A DNA stretch of 64,000 nt, from assembly GCF_009769735.1 (NCBI RefSeq), contig NZ_WSRO01000001.1, positions 124,001 through 188,000 on the forward strand, read 5' to 3'. Numbering within the stretch: the stretch's first letter is position 1; each line of letters begins with the position of its first letter. Position numbers and translations under genes: made by a program. A model generated the notes under the pieces. That model had not been told where the DNA came from, ran no database searches, and saw only the letters and a program-made list of their open reading frames with translations. The DNA comes from Streptomyces sp. BA2 (GTDB lineage Bacteria > Actinomycetota > Actinomycetes > Streptomycetales > Streptomycetaceae). This document shows positions 43,656-52,425 of this stretch, one piece after another.

Positions 43656-44882
43656 ATGAGCCCGCTGCCCAGCCCACACGTCATCGACCGGGTCCGGGAC
43701 ATCCCCCTCTACCGCGCGTCCATCGCCCAGGGAGACTTCCCCATCCTGGAGAAAACCGAGATCGCCCGTGGCTTCCCGGACAACTGGATGACGCCCGGCC
43801 TCGCCGCGGCGCTGGAATCGGGCGACGCGGAGTACGTCCTGTCGACCGGCACCAACCACGCCAGGATGCAGCTGATCCGGCCGCCCTACTTCCTGCTCCG
43901 CTCCTACTACCGGCTGTGGAGCGAACACCCCGACCTGCGCGCCACCTGGGAGGCGGGCGCCAAGCGCATCTCCCTGACCACCGTGCTCGCCACCGAGCAC
44001 GTCGCCCGCGTCAACGCCAAGAAGCCGGGCGCCACCCCGGGAGAGCGCTGGCTCGACGACCGTACGCTCTACCTCAACCGCACCCTCGACCCGGCCGACT
44101 GGGACGGAGCAGAGGTCCGCCGCATGCTCGCCGAGATCCATGGAATCAGCGAGGCCCACCCCACCGGCACCTACCATCTGGACTGCTCGGGGTACCACCT
44201 CGCCCACCTCGTCCAGAAGGTCGACGCCTGGGGGCTGTGGGACGAGTTCCCGCAGCCGGCCAGCATCGTCCACGCCTACGAGTACACCCCGCTGAACGTA
44301 CGCGCCCTGCTGCACCGGCACTTCGACTGCCCCATCGTCGACCTCTTCGGCAGCACCGAACTGGGCTACCTCTACTCCAGCGACCCCCACACCGGCCGCT
44401 ACCGGCCGCACCTGGACGACATGAGCGTCGAGCTCATCCCCGTCACCCCCGGCAGCGGCATCCACTGCCTCATCGTCACCAGCCTGCGCAACCCCTTCAT
44501 GCCGCTCGTGCGCTATCGCTCCGGCGACTGCGTGCGCACCGACGACGGCTCCGCCGACCCCGAGCGCATCGCGGCCTTCTGCGGCCGGGAGAAGGAACTG
44601 CTCGACGCGCCGGGCGGACCCGTCGCCCAGGCCGACCTCGACGCCCGCGTCCACGACGCGTCCGACCGCGTCTTCCTCGCCCAACTGCGCCTGTCCGAGA
44701 CGTCCGGCGACACCACCCTGCGCTACTCGACCTTCGACGGCACCCCGCTCGACGCGGCGCGGACCGCGCGCCTCGAAGGCCTCGTCAGTGAACTCACCGG
44801 CCGCCCCTGCACCCTGGAGCACCGGACCAACCTGCCGATCGGCCGCTCCGGCAAGTACGTCTGGCTGACGCGTGCCTCCTGA
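43656..44882 (+). CDS. ANL-superfamily adenylating enzyme (PaaK / F390-synthetase-like)
   Basis: 408 residues; GGAG upstream of the ATG. Adenylation motifs can be followed: a degenerate P-loop LSTGTNHARMQLI (about 67-79), YEYTP, A5 DLFGSTELGYLY (about 229-240), A7 LVRYRSGDCV (about 287-296), A8 FCGREKELLDAPGG and an A10-like NLPIGRSGKYVWL with the C-terminal Lys. Enzymes of this group (phenylacetate-CoA ligase, coenzyme F390 synthetase) activate carboxylates as acyl-AMP. In this context it could activate the peptide C-terminus or an acid to be attached to its Lys, Ser or Cys side chains. Shorter than standard ANL enzymes (~430-550). Confidence 0.8.
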   Translation: MSPLPSPHVIDRVRDIPLYRASIAQGDFPILEKTEIARGFPDNWMTPGLAAALESGDAEYVLSTGTNHARMQLIRPPYFLLRSYYRLWSEHPDLRATWEAGAKRISLTTVLATEHVARVNAKKPGATPGERWLDDRTLYLNRTLDPADWDGAEVRRMLAEIHGISEAHPTGTYHLDCSGYHLAHLVQKVDAWGLWDEFPQPASIVHAYEYTPLNVRALLHRHFDCPIVDLFGSTELGYLYSSDPHTGRYRPHLDDMSVELIPVTPGSGIHCLIVTSLRNPFMPLVRYRSGDCVRTDDGSADPERIAAFCGREKELLDAPGGPVAQADLDARVHDASDRVFLAQLRLSETSGDTTLRYSTFDGTPLDAARTARLEGLVSELTGRPCTLEHRTNLPIGRSGKYVWLTRAS

Positions 44883-44989
44883 CCGGTGCCGTACAGGCCA
44901 CATCCCCGCCGCCCCCACCGGACCGGCCGGCCCCCTCCTGTCCGCCTCCGCCTCCGCCGTCCCCTCACGCCCGAACAGGACCCCACCCC

Positions 44990-45517
44990 TTGACCACGCC
45001 AGCAGATCCCGCCCCCACCGCCGAAGACCTCCTGGGCAGCGCGCTGCACGGGGAGGTCGTCGGGTATTTCACCGCGAAGACGCAACACCACCGCACGCAT
45101 GTCGAGCACCAGGTGCGCGAGTGTCTGCGCTATCTGTACCTGGTCTCCCGCCACCCCGACCGCCTCGGCGGACTGTTCCTGCCGGTGGAGCAGGACATCG
45201 ACGAGATCTGGCACTTCCTCATCCTGCAGACCCGCGAATACCAGGAGCTGTGCGAACAGCGCCTGCCCGGCGGGCACTTCATCCACCACCGCAGCATCGC
45301 CTACACCGACTACCAGGGCGGCGGCAGGGCCGACGAGGGACGCCGGACCGCGGCGGAGGAGGCCCTGCGCTGGATTCCGCTCTACACCGCCGCGTTCGGC
45401 CCGTTCGACGAGGACGCCCTCCCGCACTGGACCATCGTCCGCTTCCTCCACCAGGAGATGGACATGAGCCTGGCTGAGATCTCCTCCCTGGAACCCTCCG
45501 ACGGGCCCACCGCGTGA
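44990..45517 (+). CDS. GRDP-like (glycine-rich domain-containing-type) small protein
   Basis: 175 residues. The N-terminal helices hold a repeated His cluster (TQHHRTHVEHQVREC), then DIDEIWHFLILQTREYQELC and GGHFIHHRSIAY, the conserved (V/I)DE(L/I)WHxxIL...Y...C.....F.HH signature of the GRDP-like family. The fixed His and Asp suggest a metal site, though no reaction is established for the family. Its stop overlaps the MFS start by 4 bp (GTGA), tying it to the transporter. It could be a tailoring enzyme or a chaperone for the GCIS peptide. Confidence 0.65.
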   Translation: MTTPADPAPTAEDLLGSALHGEVVGYFTAKTQHHRTHVEHQVRECLRYLYLVSRHPDRLGGLFLPVEQDIDEIWHFLILQTREYQELCEQRLPGGHFIHHRSIAYTDYQGGGRADEGRRTAAEEALRWIPLYTAAFGPFDEDALPHWTIVRFLHQEMDMSLAEISSLEPSDGPTA

Positions 45518-46785
45518 CCTCGGCGGCCCGCACCCCGCAGTTCACCGGGCCCCAGGTGCAACGCCGCATCCTGACCGTGCTCGTCGCCTCGCAGGCCCTG
45601 GGCGGCGCCGGAATGGCGGCGGGCATCACCGTCGGCGCGCTGCTCGCACAGGACCTCCTCGGCTCCACCGGCCTCGCCGGACTGCCCGTGGCCCTGTTCA
45701 CCGCGGGAGGAGCTCTCGGCGCGCTGCTCATCGGCCGGATCTCCGAGCGGTGGGGACGCCGCCCCGGGCTCGCCCTCGGGCACACGGCCGCCGCCCTGGG
45801 CAGCATCAGCGTGATCGCCGCCGCCTGGTCCCGCACCGTACCCCTGCTCCTGTTCGCCCTCTTCGTGTACGGCGCCGGCACGGTCACCGGCCTGCTCGCC
45901 CGGTACGCCGGAACCGACCTCGCGCCGCCCGAGAAGCGCGGTCGCGCCACCGGCACCGTGCTCCTGGCCACCACGCTCGGCGCGGTGGCCGGGCCCGCCC
46001 TGGTCGGCCCCACCGGAACCCTGGCCGATTCCCTCGGACTGCCCCGCCTCACCGGCCCCTTCCTGCTGGCCGCCGTCGCCTACACGGCCGCCGCCCTCGT
46101 CGTCGCCCTCGGGCTGCGCCCCGACCCGCTGCTGCTCGCCCGCAGGCAACACCAGGACGCCGCCGGGCCACAGGCGGGCGAGCCGCGCGTCCGCCGCATC
46201 GCAATGGGGGTCGTCACCGGAGCGGCCGTGATGATCAGCGGGCAGCTCGTGATGATCGCCATCATGACGATGACCCCGGTGCACCTGGTCCACCACGGAC
46301 ACAGCACACAGATGGCCGGGGTCGTGATCGGCCTGCACGTGGGCGCCATGTTCCTGCCCTCTCCCCTGACCGGTCTTGCGGTGGACCGGGTCGGAAGCCT
46401 GCCGGTGGCCGTGTCCTCGGGAGGCGTATTGCTCGCCGCCGGTCTCCTGGCCGCCCTCGCACCGCCCGCCGGAGCGGCAGGAACCGCCCTGCTCGGCGCC
46501 GCGCTTGTGCTGCTCGGCATCGGCTGGAACATGGCACTCGTCAGCGGCACCGCGATGGTCACGGAGGCGGCGCCCGCCGAGGCACGTGCATCCACGCAAG
46601 GTCTTGTCGACGTGGGGATGTCCCTCGCCGGAGCCACGGGCGGCATGGTGTCCGGCCTTGTCGTGGCGGGCGGCGGCTACCGCCTGTTGGCCGTCTGCGG
46701 CGGAGTGCTCGCGCTCGCCGTGATCCCCCTCGCGGCCCGCGCCGCCCGCCCCGGGCACACCGTCCCACGCCCGACTGCGAGTTGA
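45514..46785 (+). CDS. MFS transporter (drug/peptide exporter type)
   Basis: 423 residues from a GTG overlapping the preceding stop. Twelve membrane segments are visible, with the MFS loop 2-3 motif GRISERWGRRPGLALGHTAA (about 71-90). The length and evenly divided halves fit the DHA1-type exporters. As part of the four-base-overlap series it probably exports the product of the peptide pathway and provides self-resistance. Confidence 0.85.
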   Translation: MTSAARTPQFTGPQVQRRILTVLVASQALGGAGMAAGITVGALLAQDLLGSTGLAGLPVALFTAGGALGALLIGRISERWGRRPGLALGHTAAALGSISVIAAAWSRTVPLLLFALFVYGAGTVTGLLARYAGTDLAPPEKRGRATGTVLLATTLGAVAGPALVGPTGTLADSLGLPRLTGPFLLAAVAYTAAALVVALGLRPDPLLLARRQHQDAAGPQAGEPRVRRIAMGVVTGAAVMISGQLVMIAIMTMTPVHLVHHGHSTQMAGVVIGLHVGAMFLPSPLTGLAVDRVGSLPVAVSSGGVLLAAGLLAALAPPAGAAGTALLGAALVLLGIGWNMALVSGTAMVTEAAPAEARASTQGLVDVGMSLAGATGGMVSGLVVAGGGYRLLAVCGGVLALAVIPLAARAARPGHTVPRPTAS

Positions 46786-46867
46786 CGCCCCCGCCCGGCG
46801 GCGTGCCATGCACCCGCGGGGCCCAGGCTCCCCAGCCCAGCACCCCAGCACCCGTCAGGAGAACGGC

Positions 46868-48604
46868 ATGCCCAGCATCCCCCCGTCGCCGTCCCCGTCC
46901 CCGGCCCCGGCCACCGGTCCGCAGCTCGACGCCGTCGTGGTCGGGGCGGGCTTCTCCGGCCTGTACCAGCTGTACCGCCTGCGCGAACTGGGCCTGTCGG
47001 TCCGCGTCTTCGAGGCGTGCGACGACATCGGCGGGACGTGGCACCGCAACCGCTATCCCGGCGCGCGCTGCGACATCGAGAGCACGTCGTACTCCTACTC
47101 CTTCTCGCCTGAATTGGACCAGGAGTGGCAGTGGAGTGAGCGGTACGCGACGCAGCCGGAGCTGCTGCGCTACCTCCACCACGTCGCAGACCGCTTCGGG
47201 CTGCGCGCGGACATCACGCTGCGCACCCGCGTGACCCGCACGGTGTACGACGAGGACGACCACCTCTGGCAGGTCACCACCGATACCGGGGAGATGCTCA
47301 CCGCCCGGTTCGTCATCCTGGCCACCGGCTGCATGTCGGCCGTCAAGGAGCCTGACATCCCCGGCGCCGCCGCCTTCGAGGGCCAGGCCCTGCACACCGC
47401 CGACTGGCCTCGCGAGGGCGTCGACCTCACCGGCAGGCGGGTCGCGGTGATCGGCACCGGCTGCTCCGGCGTGCAGGCCATTCCGCTCCTCGCCGAGCAG
47501 GCCGCCACCGTCACCGTCTTCCAGCGCACCCCGGTGTACGCGCTTCCCGCCCACAACCGTCCGCTGTCCGCCGAGGAGAACGCCGAACTGAAGGCACACT
47601 ACCCCCAGTTCCGAATCGCCCAGCGGCAGTCCAGGGGCGGCACCGTCTTCGAACCGCCCACCCGGTCCGCCCTGGAGGCCGACGACGCCGAGCGCACCGC
47701 CACCTACGCGGCGGCCTGGGAGTCCGGCCTGCTCAGCGGCCTGCTGCGAACGTACAACGACATCCTCCTCGACCCGGCCGCCAACGAGACCGTCGCCGAG
47801 TTCGTCCGCTCCAAGATCCGCACCATCGTCACCGACCCCGCGACGGCCGAGACCCTGTCACCGCGCGGCCTGCCCTACGGCACCAAACGTCCCTGCCTGG
47901 ACAGCGGCTACTACGCCACGTACAACAAACCGCACGTCACCCTCGTGGACCTCACCAAGACCCCGATCGTGGAAATCACGCGAAGCGGCATCAGAACCTC
48001 GGAGCGGAACCACGCCGTCGACGTGATCGTCTTCGCCACCGGTTTCGACGCCATGACCGGATCGCAGATCGCCATCGACATCGTCGGCAAGAACGGCACA
48101 ACACTCCAAGAGAAGTGGGCCGATGGCCCTCGCAACCATCTGGGCCTCCTGTCGTCCGGCTTCCCCAACCTCTTCACCGTGATCGGCCCGCTGAGTCCGT
48201 CCGTGCTCAGCAACGCGGTGGTGGCCATCGAGCAGCACGTGGAGTGGATCACCGACTGCATCGCGCACCTGCGAGAGGGCGGCCTGACCGAGATCGACGC
48301 CACCGCGGCCGCCGAGGAGCGGTGGTGCGCCCACGTCGCCGACCTGGCCGGTCTGACGCTCTACCCGGCCGTCGCCTCCTGGTACACAGGGGCGAACGTG
48401 CCGGGCAAGCCCCGGGTGTTCCTGGCCTACGCCGGAGGCCTGGACCGCTACCGGGCGCAGTGCGACGCCGCCGCCCTGGACGGATACCGCGGTTTCACCC
48501 TCACCTCACTGGCGGACGTGGGATGGGGTCGTCCCAGGACGGGCCTTCTGCGAAATAGCGGCGGCGCCTCCGGTGGACCCCCGTACCCCCTACGGGATTT
48601 TTGA
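46868..48604 (+). CDS. Baeyer-Villiger-type flavin monooxygenase with foreign C-terminal tail
   Basis: 578 residues from the ATG at 46868 (AGGAG upstream). FAD motif VVVGAGFSGLYQLYRL, GGTWHRNRYPGARCDIES, the BVMO fingerprint FEGQALHTADWP, NADPH motif VIGTGCSGVQ and ATGFD are intact. It would insert oxygen into a ketone or oxidise a heteroatom (S, N) using NADPH, possibly acting on the Cys-containing peptide. The natural protein seems to end near GYRGFTLTSLADVG. The final ~25 residues come from a joined fragment of a glycine-rich gene read out of frame, so the C-terminus is chimeric, but all catalytic parts remain. Confidence 0.85.
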   Translation: MPSIPPSPSPSPAPATGPQLDAVVVGAGFSGLYQLYRLRELGLSVRVFEACDDIGGTWHRNRYPGARCDIESTSYSYSFSPELDQEWQWSERYATQPELLRYLHHVADRFGLRADITLRTRVTRTVYDEDDHLWQVTTDTGEMLTARFVILATGCMSAVKEPDIPGAAAFEGQALHTADWPREGVDLTGRRVAVIGTGCSGVQAIPLLAEQAATVTVFQRTPVYALPAHNRPLSAEENAELKAHYPQFRIAQRQSRGGTVFEPPTRSALEADDAERTATYAAAWESGLLSGLLRTYNDILLDPAANETVAEFVRSKIRTIVTDPATAETLSPRGLPYGTKRPCLDSGYYATYNKPHVTLVDLTKTPIVEITRSGIRTSERNHAVDVIVFATGFDAMTGSQIAIDIVGKNGTTLQEKWADGPRNHLGLLSSGFPNLFTVIGPLSPSVLSNAVVAIEQHVEWITDCIAHLREGGLTEIDATAAAEERWCAHVADLAGLTLYPAVASWYTGANVPGKPRVFLAYAGGLDRYRAQCDAAALDGYRGFTLTSLADVGWGRPRTGLLRNSGGASGGPPYPLRDF

Positions 48605-48690
48605 CAACACCGCAGGATTCGGCAGCAGCCAGGGAAGTTCCGGCGGCAACGGCGGAGCCCGCGTCATGTGGTACCCCAGCAGAACCAACG
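48565..48690 (+). pseudogene. Third copy of the glycine-rich C-terminal cassette (fragment)
   Basis: In the frame +2 to the monooxygenase tail the DNA encodes VDPRTPYGIFDNTAGFGSSQ and then SSGGNGGARVMW, homologous to GDPRTPY...AGFGG...PGGNGAARISW at the end of the 3-kb protein and its decayed neighbour. It starts within the last codons of the monooxygenase gene, showing a recombination joint near 48545. No start codon of its own. Confidence 0.65.
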
Positions 48691-48921
48691 GTCTCCCGTC
48701 CTGCAAACCCGCAGGCCGGGAGCCTTCGCCCCAGCAGGCACCGCCCTCCACCAGCTCAGCCTCGAGCCGCCAACCTGCCGGCCGACTGGGCTGTGCCGTT
48801 CCCCCAGCCCGGTGATGGGTGGCCCCCCGGACGGCTCTGCCGACGAGTGTCGCTGTGAGGCTCGTGCCCGCGGTCGGGTAATCAGGTGATCACGACCTGC
48901 AACCCTGACCAGGAGAAATTA

Positions 48922-49465
48922 GTGCCCCCCTTACGCATCTTCCTCGCCGAAGCCCTCGGCACCGCGATCCTGATCACCGGTGGCGTGGGAACCGCAGTCC
49001 TCGACGCCGACCGCGCCGGCGTACTCGGCGTCGCGCTCGCATTCGGCCTCAGCCTGCTGGCGGCGGCGTACCTGAGCGGCCCGGTCCCCGGCTGCCACAT
49101 CAACCCCGCCATCACCGCAGCCATGGTCGCCATCCGCAAGACCGATGTCGGGCTGTTGCCTGCCTACCTGGGCAGCCAGGGCGTGGGAGGCCTGTTCGGG
49201 GCGGGCGCCGCTGATCTGGTTGACCGGTCACGGCAGAGCCGGCTTCACCGCCGTGGACCAGAACGGCACATCCACCATCGTCTCCGTCAGCGAGGCCGGC
49301 TTCGCGTCCAACGGCTACGGCGCCCACTCCCCCGACCACTACAACCTCGCCACCGTCATCCTTGCGGGAGTCGTGGCCAGCGCCGGGTTCGTGCTCGCCG
49401 TGTTCGCCACCACCACCCACGACTTCCCGGTGGCAATGGGCGGCCTGGAAGTCTGCCGAGGATGT
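48922..49465 (+). pseudogene. MIP/aquaporin-family channel, frameshifted and truncated
   Basis: GTG at 48922 behind AGGAG. RIFLAEALGTAILITGGVG (first membrane helix), ALAFGLSLLAAAYLSGPV and the first pore loop GCHINPAITAAM (HINPA in place of HxNPA) are in one frame. At about 49205 the frame changes, and LIWLTGHGRAGFTAVDQNG, AGFASNGYGAHSPDHYN and VILAGVVASAGFVLAVFATT continue in another. Similarity ends near 49465, before the second NPA pore motif. A TTA is the fourth codon. Non-functional. Confidence 0.7.
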
Positions 49466-49506
49466 TGTCTGATCGGCGCGGGCTCAGGGCGGGAGAGCCC
49501 CTGTCG

Positions 49507-49731
49507 TCACGGGGGCACAGGGGAGATCGTCCAGTTGGTGGCCGTGAATCCGGGGTTGATCAGTCGGCCGAGGTTGGGGGCGGCGGCCCGGATGTGCAGC
49601 GGGGTGACGGCCTCTGGGGAAGCCACCGCGTCCACGAACACCATAAAATCCGGGGCCCGCCAGCCTTGGCCGCCGATGTCGAGTGGGGTCAACACTCCAA
49701 CGACGAGGGGCTCTACAGCGCGGGTGCTCAT
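49507..49731 (-). CDS. Small ORF starting inside a terminal-repeat-like sequence
   Basis: 74 codons beginning MSTRAVEPLVVGVLTPLD and ending TATNWTISPVPP; the middle has WRAPDFMVFVDAVASPEAV. The codons for EPLVVGVL fall within a sequence that recurs as the arms of the palindrome at 52.4 kb, so the start of this frame may belong to an insertion-element end. I do not recognise the family. It may be a real small gene whose upstream part was brought in by a mobile element. Confidence 0.35.
   Translation of the reverse strand: MSTRAVEPLVVGVLTPLDIGGQGWRAPDFMVFVDAVASPEAVTPLHIRAAAPNLGRLINPGFTATNWTISPVPP
49685..49714 (-). repeat. Terminal-inverted-repeat-like sequence, copy 1
   Basis: Read on the minus strand this begins AGAGCCCCTCGTCGTTGGA and continues GTG, matching the arms of the hairpin at 52426-52487 (AGAGCCCCTTGTC(G/A)TTGGGGTG) with two to three differences. 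Such sharing suggests the end of one insertion-sequence family. Confidence 0.45.
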
Positions 49732-49993
49732 CTTCGGTCGGCCTCTTGCTCGCCCCTGCCGACGGGCTGGGGCACGGGGGCCCGCCCTACTGCTGGCGCC
49801 AGCTCACCGTGGCCGCCTTGGCCTGCCTCGGTGTGAGGCCATCCACTACCGCCGCGCCGGAACGGACGCACTCGGCGCGCGCAGCACCAACGGCACAAGG
49901 CCACCGGCTGCCCGCCTCCACGAGCGCGTAGGGCCAAGACCCGCAATTCCCCACCACACGGGCCCCGTCGGGCCTGAAGGAAGGGCGCCAGCC

Positions 49994-50489
49994 ATGACCG
50001 ACCGGCAGGAGCGAGCGTTCAACATCTCCAGTTCCTCCGCCGACTGGCGGGGCCTGGCCCTGTCAAACTTCGGGCTCTCACCGTTCGTGCTGAACCAGAC
50101 GGTGTACGCCTCCCTCGAGGGATTCATCCAGGGCATCAAGTTCGAGCCGGGCGGTGCCCGCCGCGAGCGTGCGTTCAACAGCAGCGGCTGAGACGCCAAA
50201 CGCCTGGGTGACCAGGCCGGCCGCGGCGGCGTGTACTGGAACGGCCAGACCCTCGAGTACGGCTCGCAGCCGCACCACCAGCTGATCGCATAACGCCATC
50301 CGGGCCAGGATCATGCAGTCCCCGGGCCTTCAGCACGCCCTGAGGTCCACCGCCGGGCTCACCCTGGCCCACCACGTCGACGGCACCGTCGAATCACCCA
50401 CGACATCCCTGCCTGCCGCCGTGTTCCGTCGCATTCTCACCGACCTGCGCCGCGAACTCCTCGCCGAGCCGATGGAGACAGCGGCTTAG
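49994..50489 (+). pseudogene. NADAR-domain (YbiA-like) protein, broken
   Basis: ATG 49994 begins MTDRQERAFNISSSSADWRG, followed by LALSNFGLSPFVLNQTVYAS and LEGFIQGIKFEPGGARRERA, the NADAR pattern (LSNF...PF...Y.S.E.....K). An in-frame TGA at 50189-50191 interrupts NSSG*DAKRLGDQAG. A frameshift near 50293 then leads to AIRARIMQSPGLQHALRSTA, GLTLAHHVDG and LTDLRRELLAEPM. NADAR proteins process ADP-ribose-linked metabolites and often occur in phage and anti-phage loci. This copy needs two corrections to be intact. Confidence 0.65.
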
Positions 50490-50812
50490 CCGGCGTCGTC
50501 CCTGGCCGCTATGTGCGGCCAGGGGCAGACGAGGAAGCCGGACCCAACAGGGTTGCGGCATCGACGCGTCTCCAGGACGGCCGCCCCCTGTGCGGGGCTG
50601 TGAATCGCACGTTGTCCGGTAGCGGGGTTAGCGAAGGCCCTACGCCCCCCTTCCCTGATGTTCCTGATGCTCAGTTGAAATCCGTTGGATGGGCGCCCAT
50701 GGGACGTTGCACGGGCGGGGGCCGGGAACGGCCGCTGGCGCCACCTACATCTTCGCCGCGCCCATCTCCGGCAGTGGCGGGCAACGTGCAGAACGGAAAA
50801 GGAAGAGCGTAT

Positions 50813-52282
50813 ATGAGGATGCTTACGGGGCTTCGGACGGGAGCAGGAGAGGCCAGCCGTTACTCTCTTGTCGCCATGGCGACAGTGCTGGCTGTCGCAG
50901 CTTCTGGAGCGGGAGCGGCCGCGGAAAGCGGCGGGGCAAAGCCAGGTGCCCAGAGCATAGGAGACCGGCTGTTCCCTTACGTTGGCAACGGGGGCTACGA
51001 CGTCCAGTCCTACGACGTGGGATATGACTACCGGCCGGGCACGCCCAAGATGACGGCTTCCGCACGCGTGGACGCCGTGGCCGAACAAGCTCTGTCCGAG
51101 TTCAGCCTCGACGCGGCCGGCATGAAAATCAAGACGGTCACGGTCAACGGCAGATCCGCTGCCTTCCGAACTCAGGGTGAGAAGCTCATCGTCAAACCCG
51201 AGCGCACCCTGTCCAGTGGCAAAGCGTTCCGCGTCAATATCGCCTACGTCGCCGACCGCTCGGCCGCGCCCCCCTCCCCGGCCATCCCGGGGCAGGAACG
51301 TTCCATCTCCGGCTGGTATGACTTCAAGAAGAAGGGAAAGGAAGGCTTCGCCCTGCTCGGCCAGCCCGACCGGGCTCACCTGTTCTTCCCCATGAACGAT
51401 CACCCAAGCGACAAGGCGCGCGTGACCTTCCGCATCACCGTCCCGAAGCACCTGACAGCCGTGGCCAACGGCACCCTGCGCCAGACCACGTCCAAGGGCG
51501 ACCGCACCACGTACGTCTACGGCACGCGCGACCCAATCCCCACCCATGTCGTTCAAGCGGCCGTCGGTCCGTACACGGAGATCACCGGGACCGGACCCGG
51601 CGGGCTTCCGCTGCGCAGTTACGTACCCAAGGACGAAGCCAAAGAGATCACACCGCAAGTGGCCCAGATTGGCAGTCAGCTTGCGTGGCTCCAAAAGAGG
51701 ATCGGAAGCGCCTACCCGTACGAGACCTACGGGGCGCTCGTTCCGCAAGGGCCGTACGGGGCAGCCCTGGAGACGGCGACCCTGTCGACCTACGGGCAAC
51801 TGCACGAGCCAGGCGATACCCCGGTCATGGTCCACGAAATGGTCCACCAATACTTCGGCAACGCTGTCTCGCCCAAGAGCTGGGACGACATGTGGATCAG
51901 CGAAGGGCATGCCTCCTACTACGGGTTCCGCTACCAGGATGAGAAGAAGATCGAGCCCCTCAAGGAGAGCATGGAACGTGCCTACGAGTTCGACCAGGAA
52001 AAGCGTGCGGAGGCCGGGCCGCCCGGCCGGCTCAAAGATCCCGGCGAGGTCCTCGGTGCCACCAACTCTGCCGGTGTCGTGATGCTTTACGGTCTGAATC
52101 ACGCCATGGGTGAAGCGACATTCCAGAAGGTCGAGAAGGCATTCTTCGAAAAATTCCGGCACAAGAACGCGAGCACCCAGGACTACATCAATGTCGTGAA
52201 CAAGGTGAGCGGAAAAGACTTTACCGCTTACATCAATGAATGGATCTACGGCAAGAAGACGCCGCCCATGCCGAAGGGCTGA
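50813..52282 (+). CDS. Secreted M1-family metallopeptidase
   Basis: 489 residues from the ATG at 50813, with AAGGAAGAG upstream; a second ATG lies two codons later. The signal peptide is RYSLVAMATVLAVAASGAGA. An N-terminal beta domain (YDVQSYDVGYDY ...) is followed by the catalytic domain with HEMVHQYFGN (HExxH, about 341-345) and the third zinc ligand in WISEGHASYYG (E about 363). The usual exopeptidase GAMEN motif is replaced by GAALETATLS, so aminopeptidase specificity may differ. Compared with full M1 enzymes the C-terminal domains are short. Extracellular zinc peptidase, monocistronic. Confidence 0.87.
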   Translation: MRMLTGLRTGAGEASRYSLVAMATVLAVAASGAGAAAESGGAKPGAQSIGDRLFPYVGNGGYDVQSYDVGYDYRPGTPKMTASARVDAVAEQALSEFSLDAAGMKIKTVTVNGRSAAFRTQGEKLIVKPERTLSSGKAFRVNIAYVADRSAAPPSPAIPGQERSISGWYDFKKKGKEGFALLGQPDRAHLFFPMNDHPSDKARVTFRITVPKHLTAVANGTLRQTTSKGDRTTYVYGTRDPIPTHVVQAAVGPYTEITGTGPGGLPLRSYVPKDEAKEITPQVAQIGSQLAWLQKRIGSAYPYETYGALVPQGPYGAALETATLSTYGQLHEPGDTPVMVHEMVHQYFGNAVSPKSWDDMWISEGHASYYGFRYQDEKKIEPLKESMERAYEFDQEKRAEAGPPGRLKDPGEVLGATNSAGVVMLYGLNHAMGEATFQKVEKAFFEKFRHKNASTQDYINVVNKVSGKDFTAYINEWIYGKKTPPMPKG

Positions 52283-52425
52283 CGCATAACCATCGAGATC
52301 GCCCGCGTACCGGAACTGACCGGAATGACCGAGGCTCAGTGCTGGATGAAGTCGTCGACCATCTCACCCGGCGACGTGTTCGACGAACTCGCACGGGACA
52401 TCGAGCATGGAAGGATACGGAATCA

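Noticed and set aside
50486..52162. Minus-strand 558-residue frame opposite the M1 peptidase
   Set aside because: The plus strand has HExxH, a signal peptide and a ribosome site; the minus frame is a shadow.
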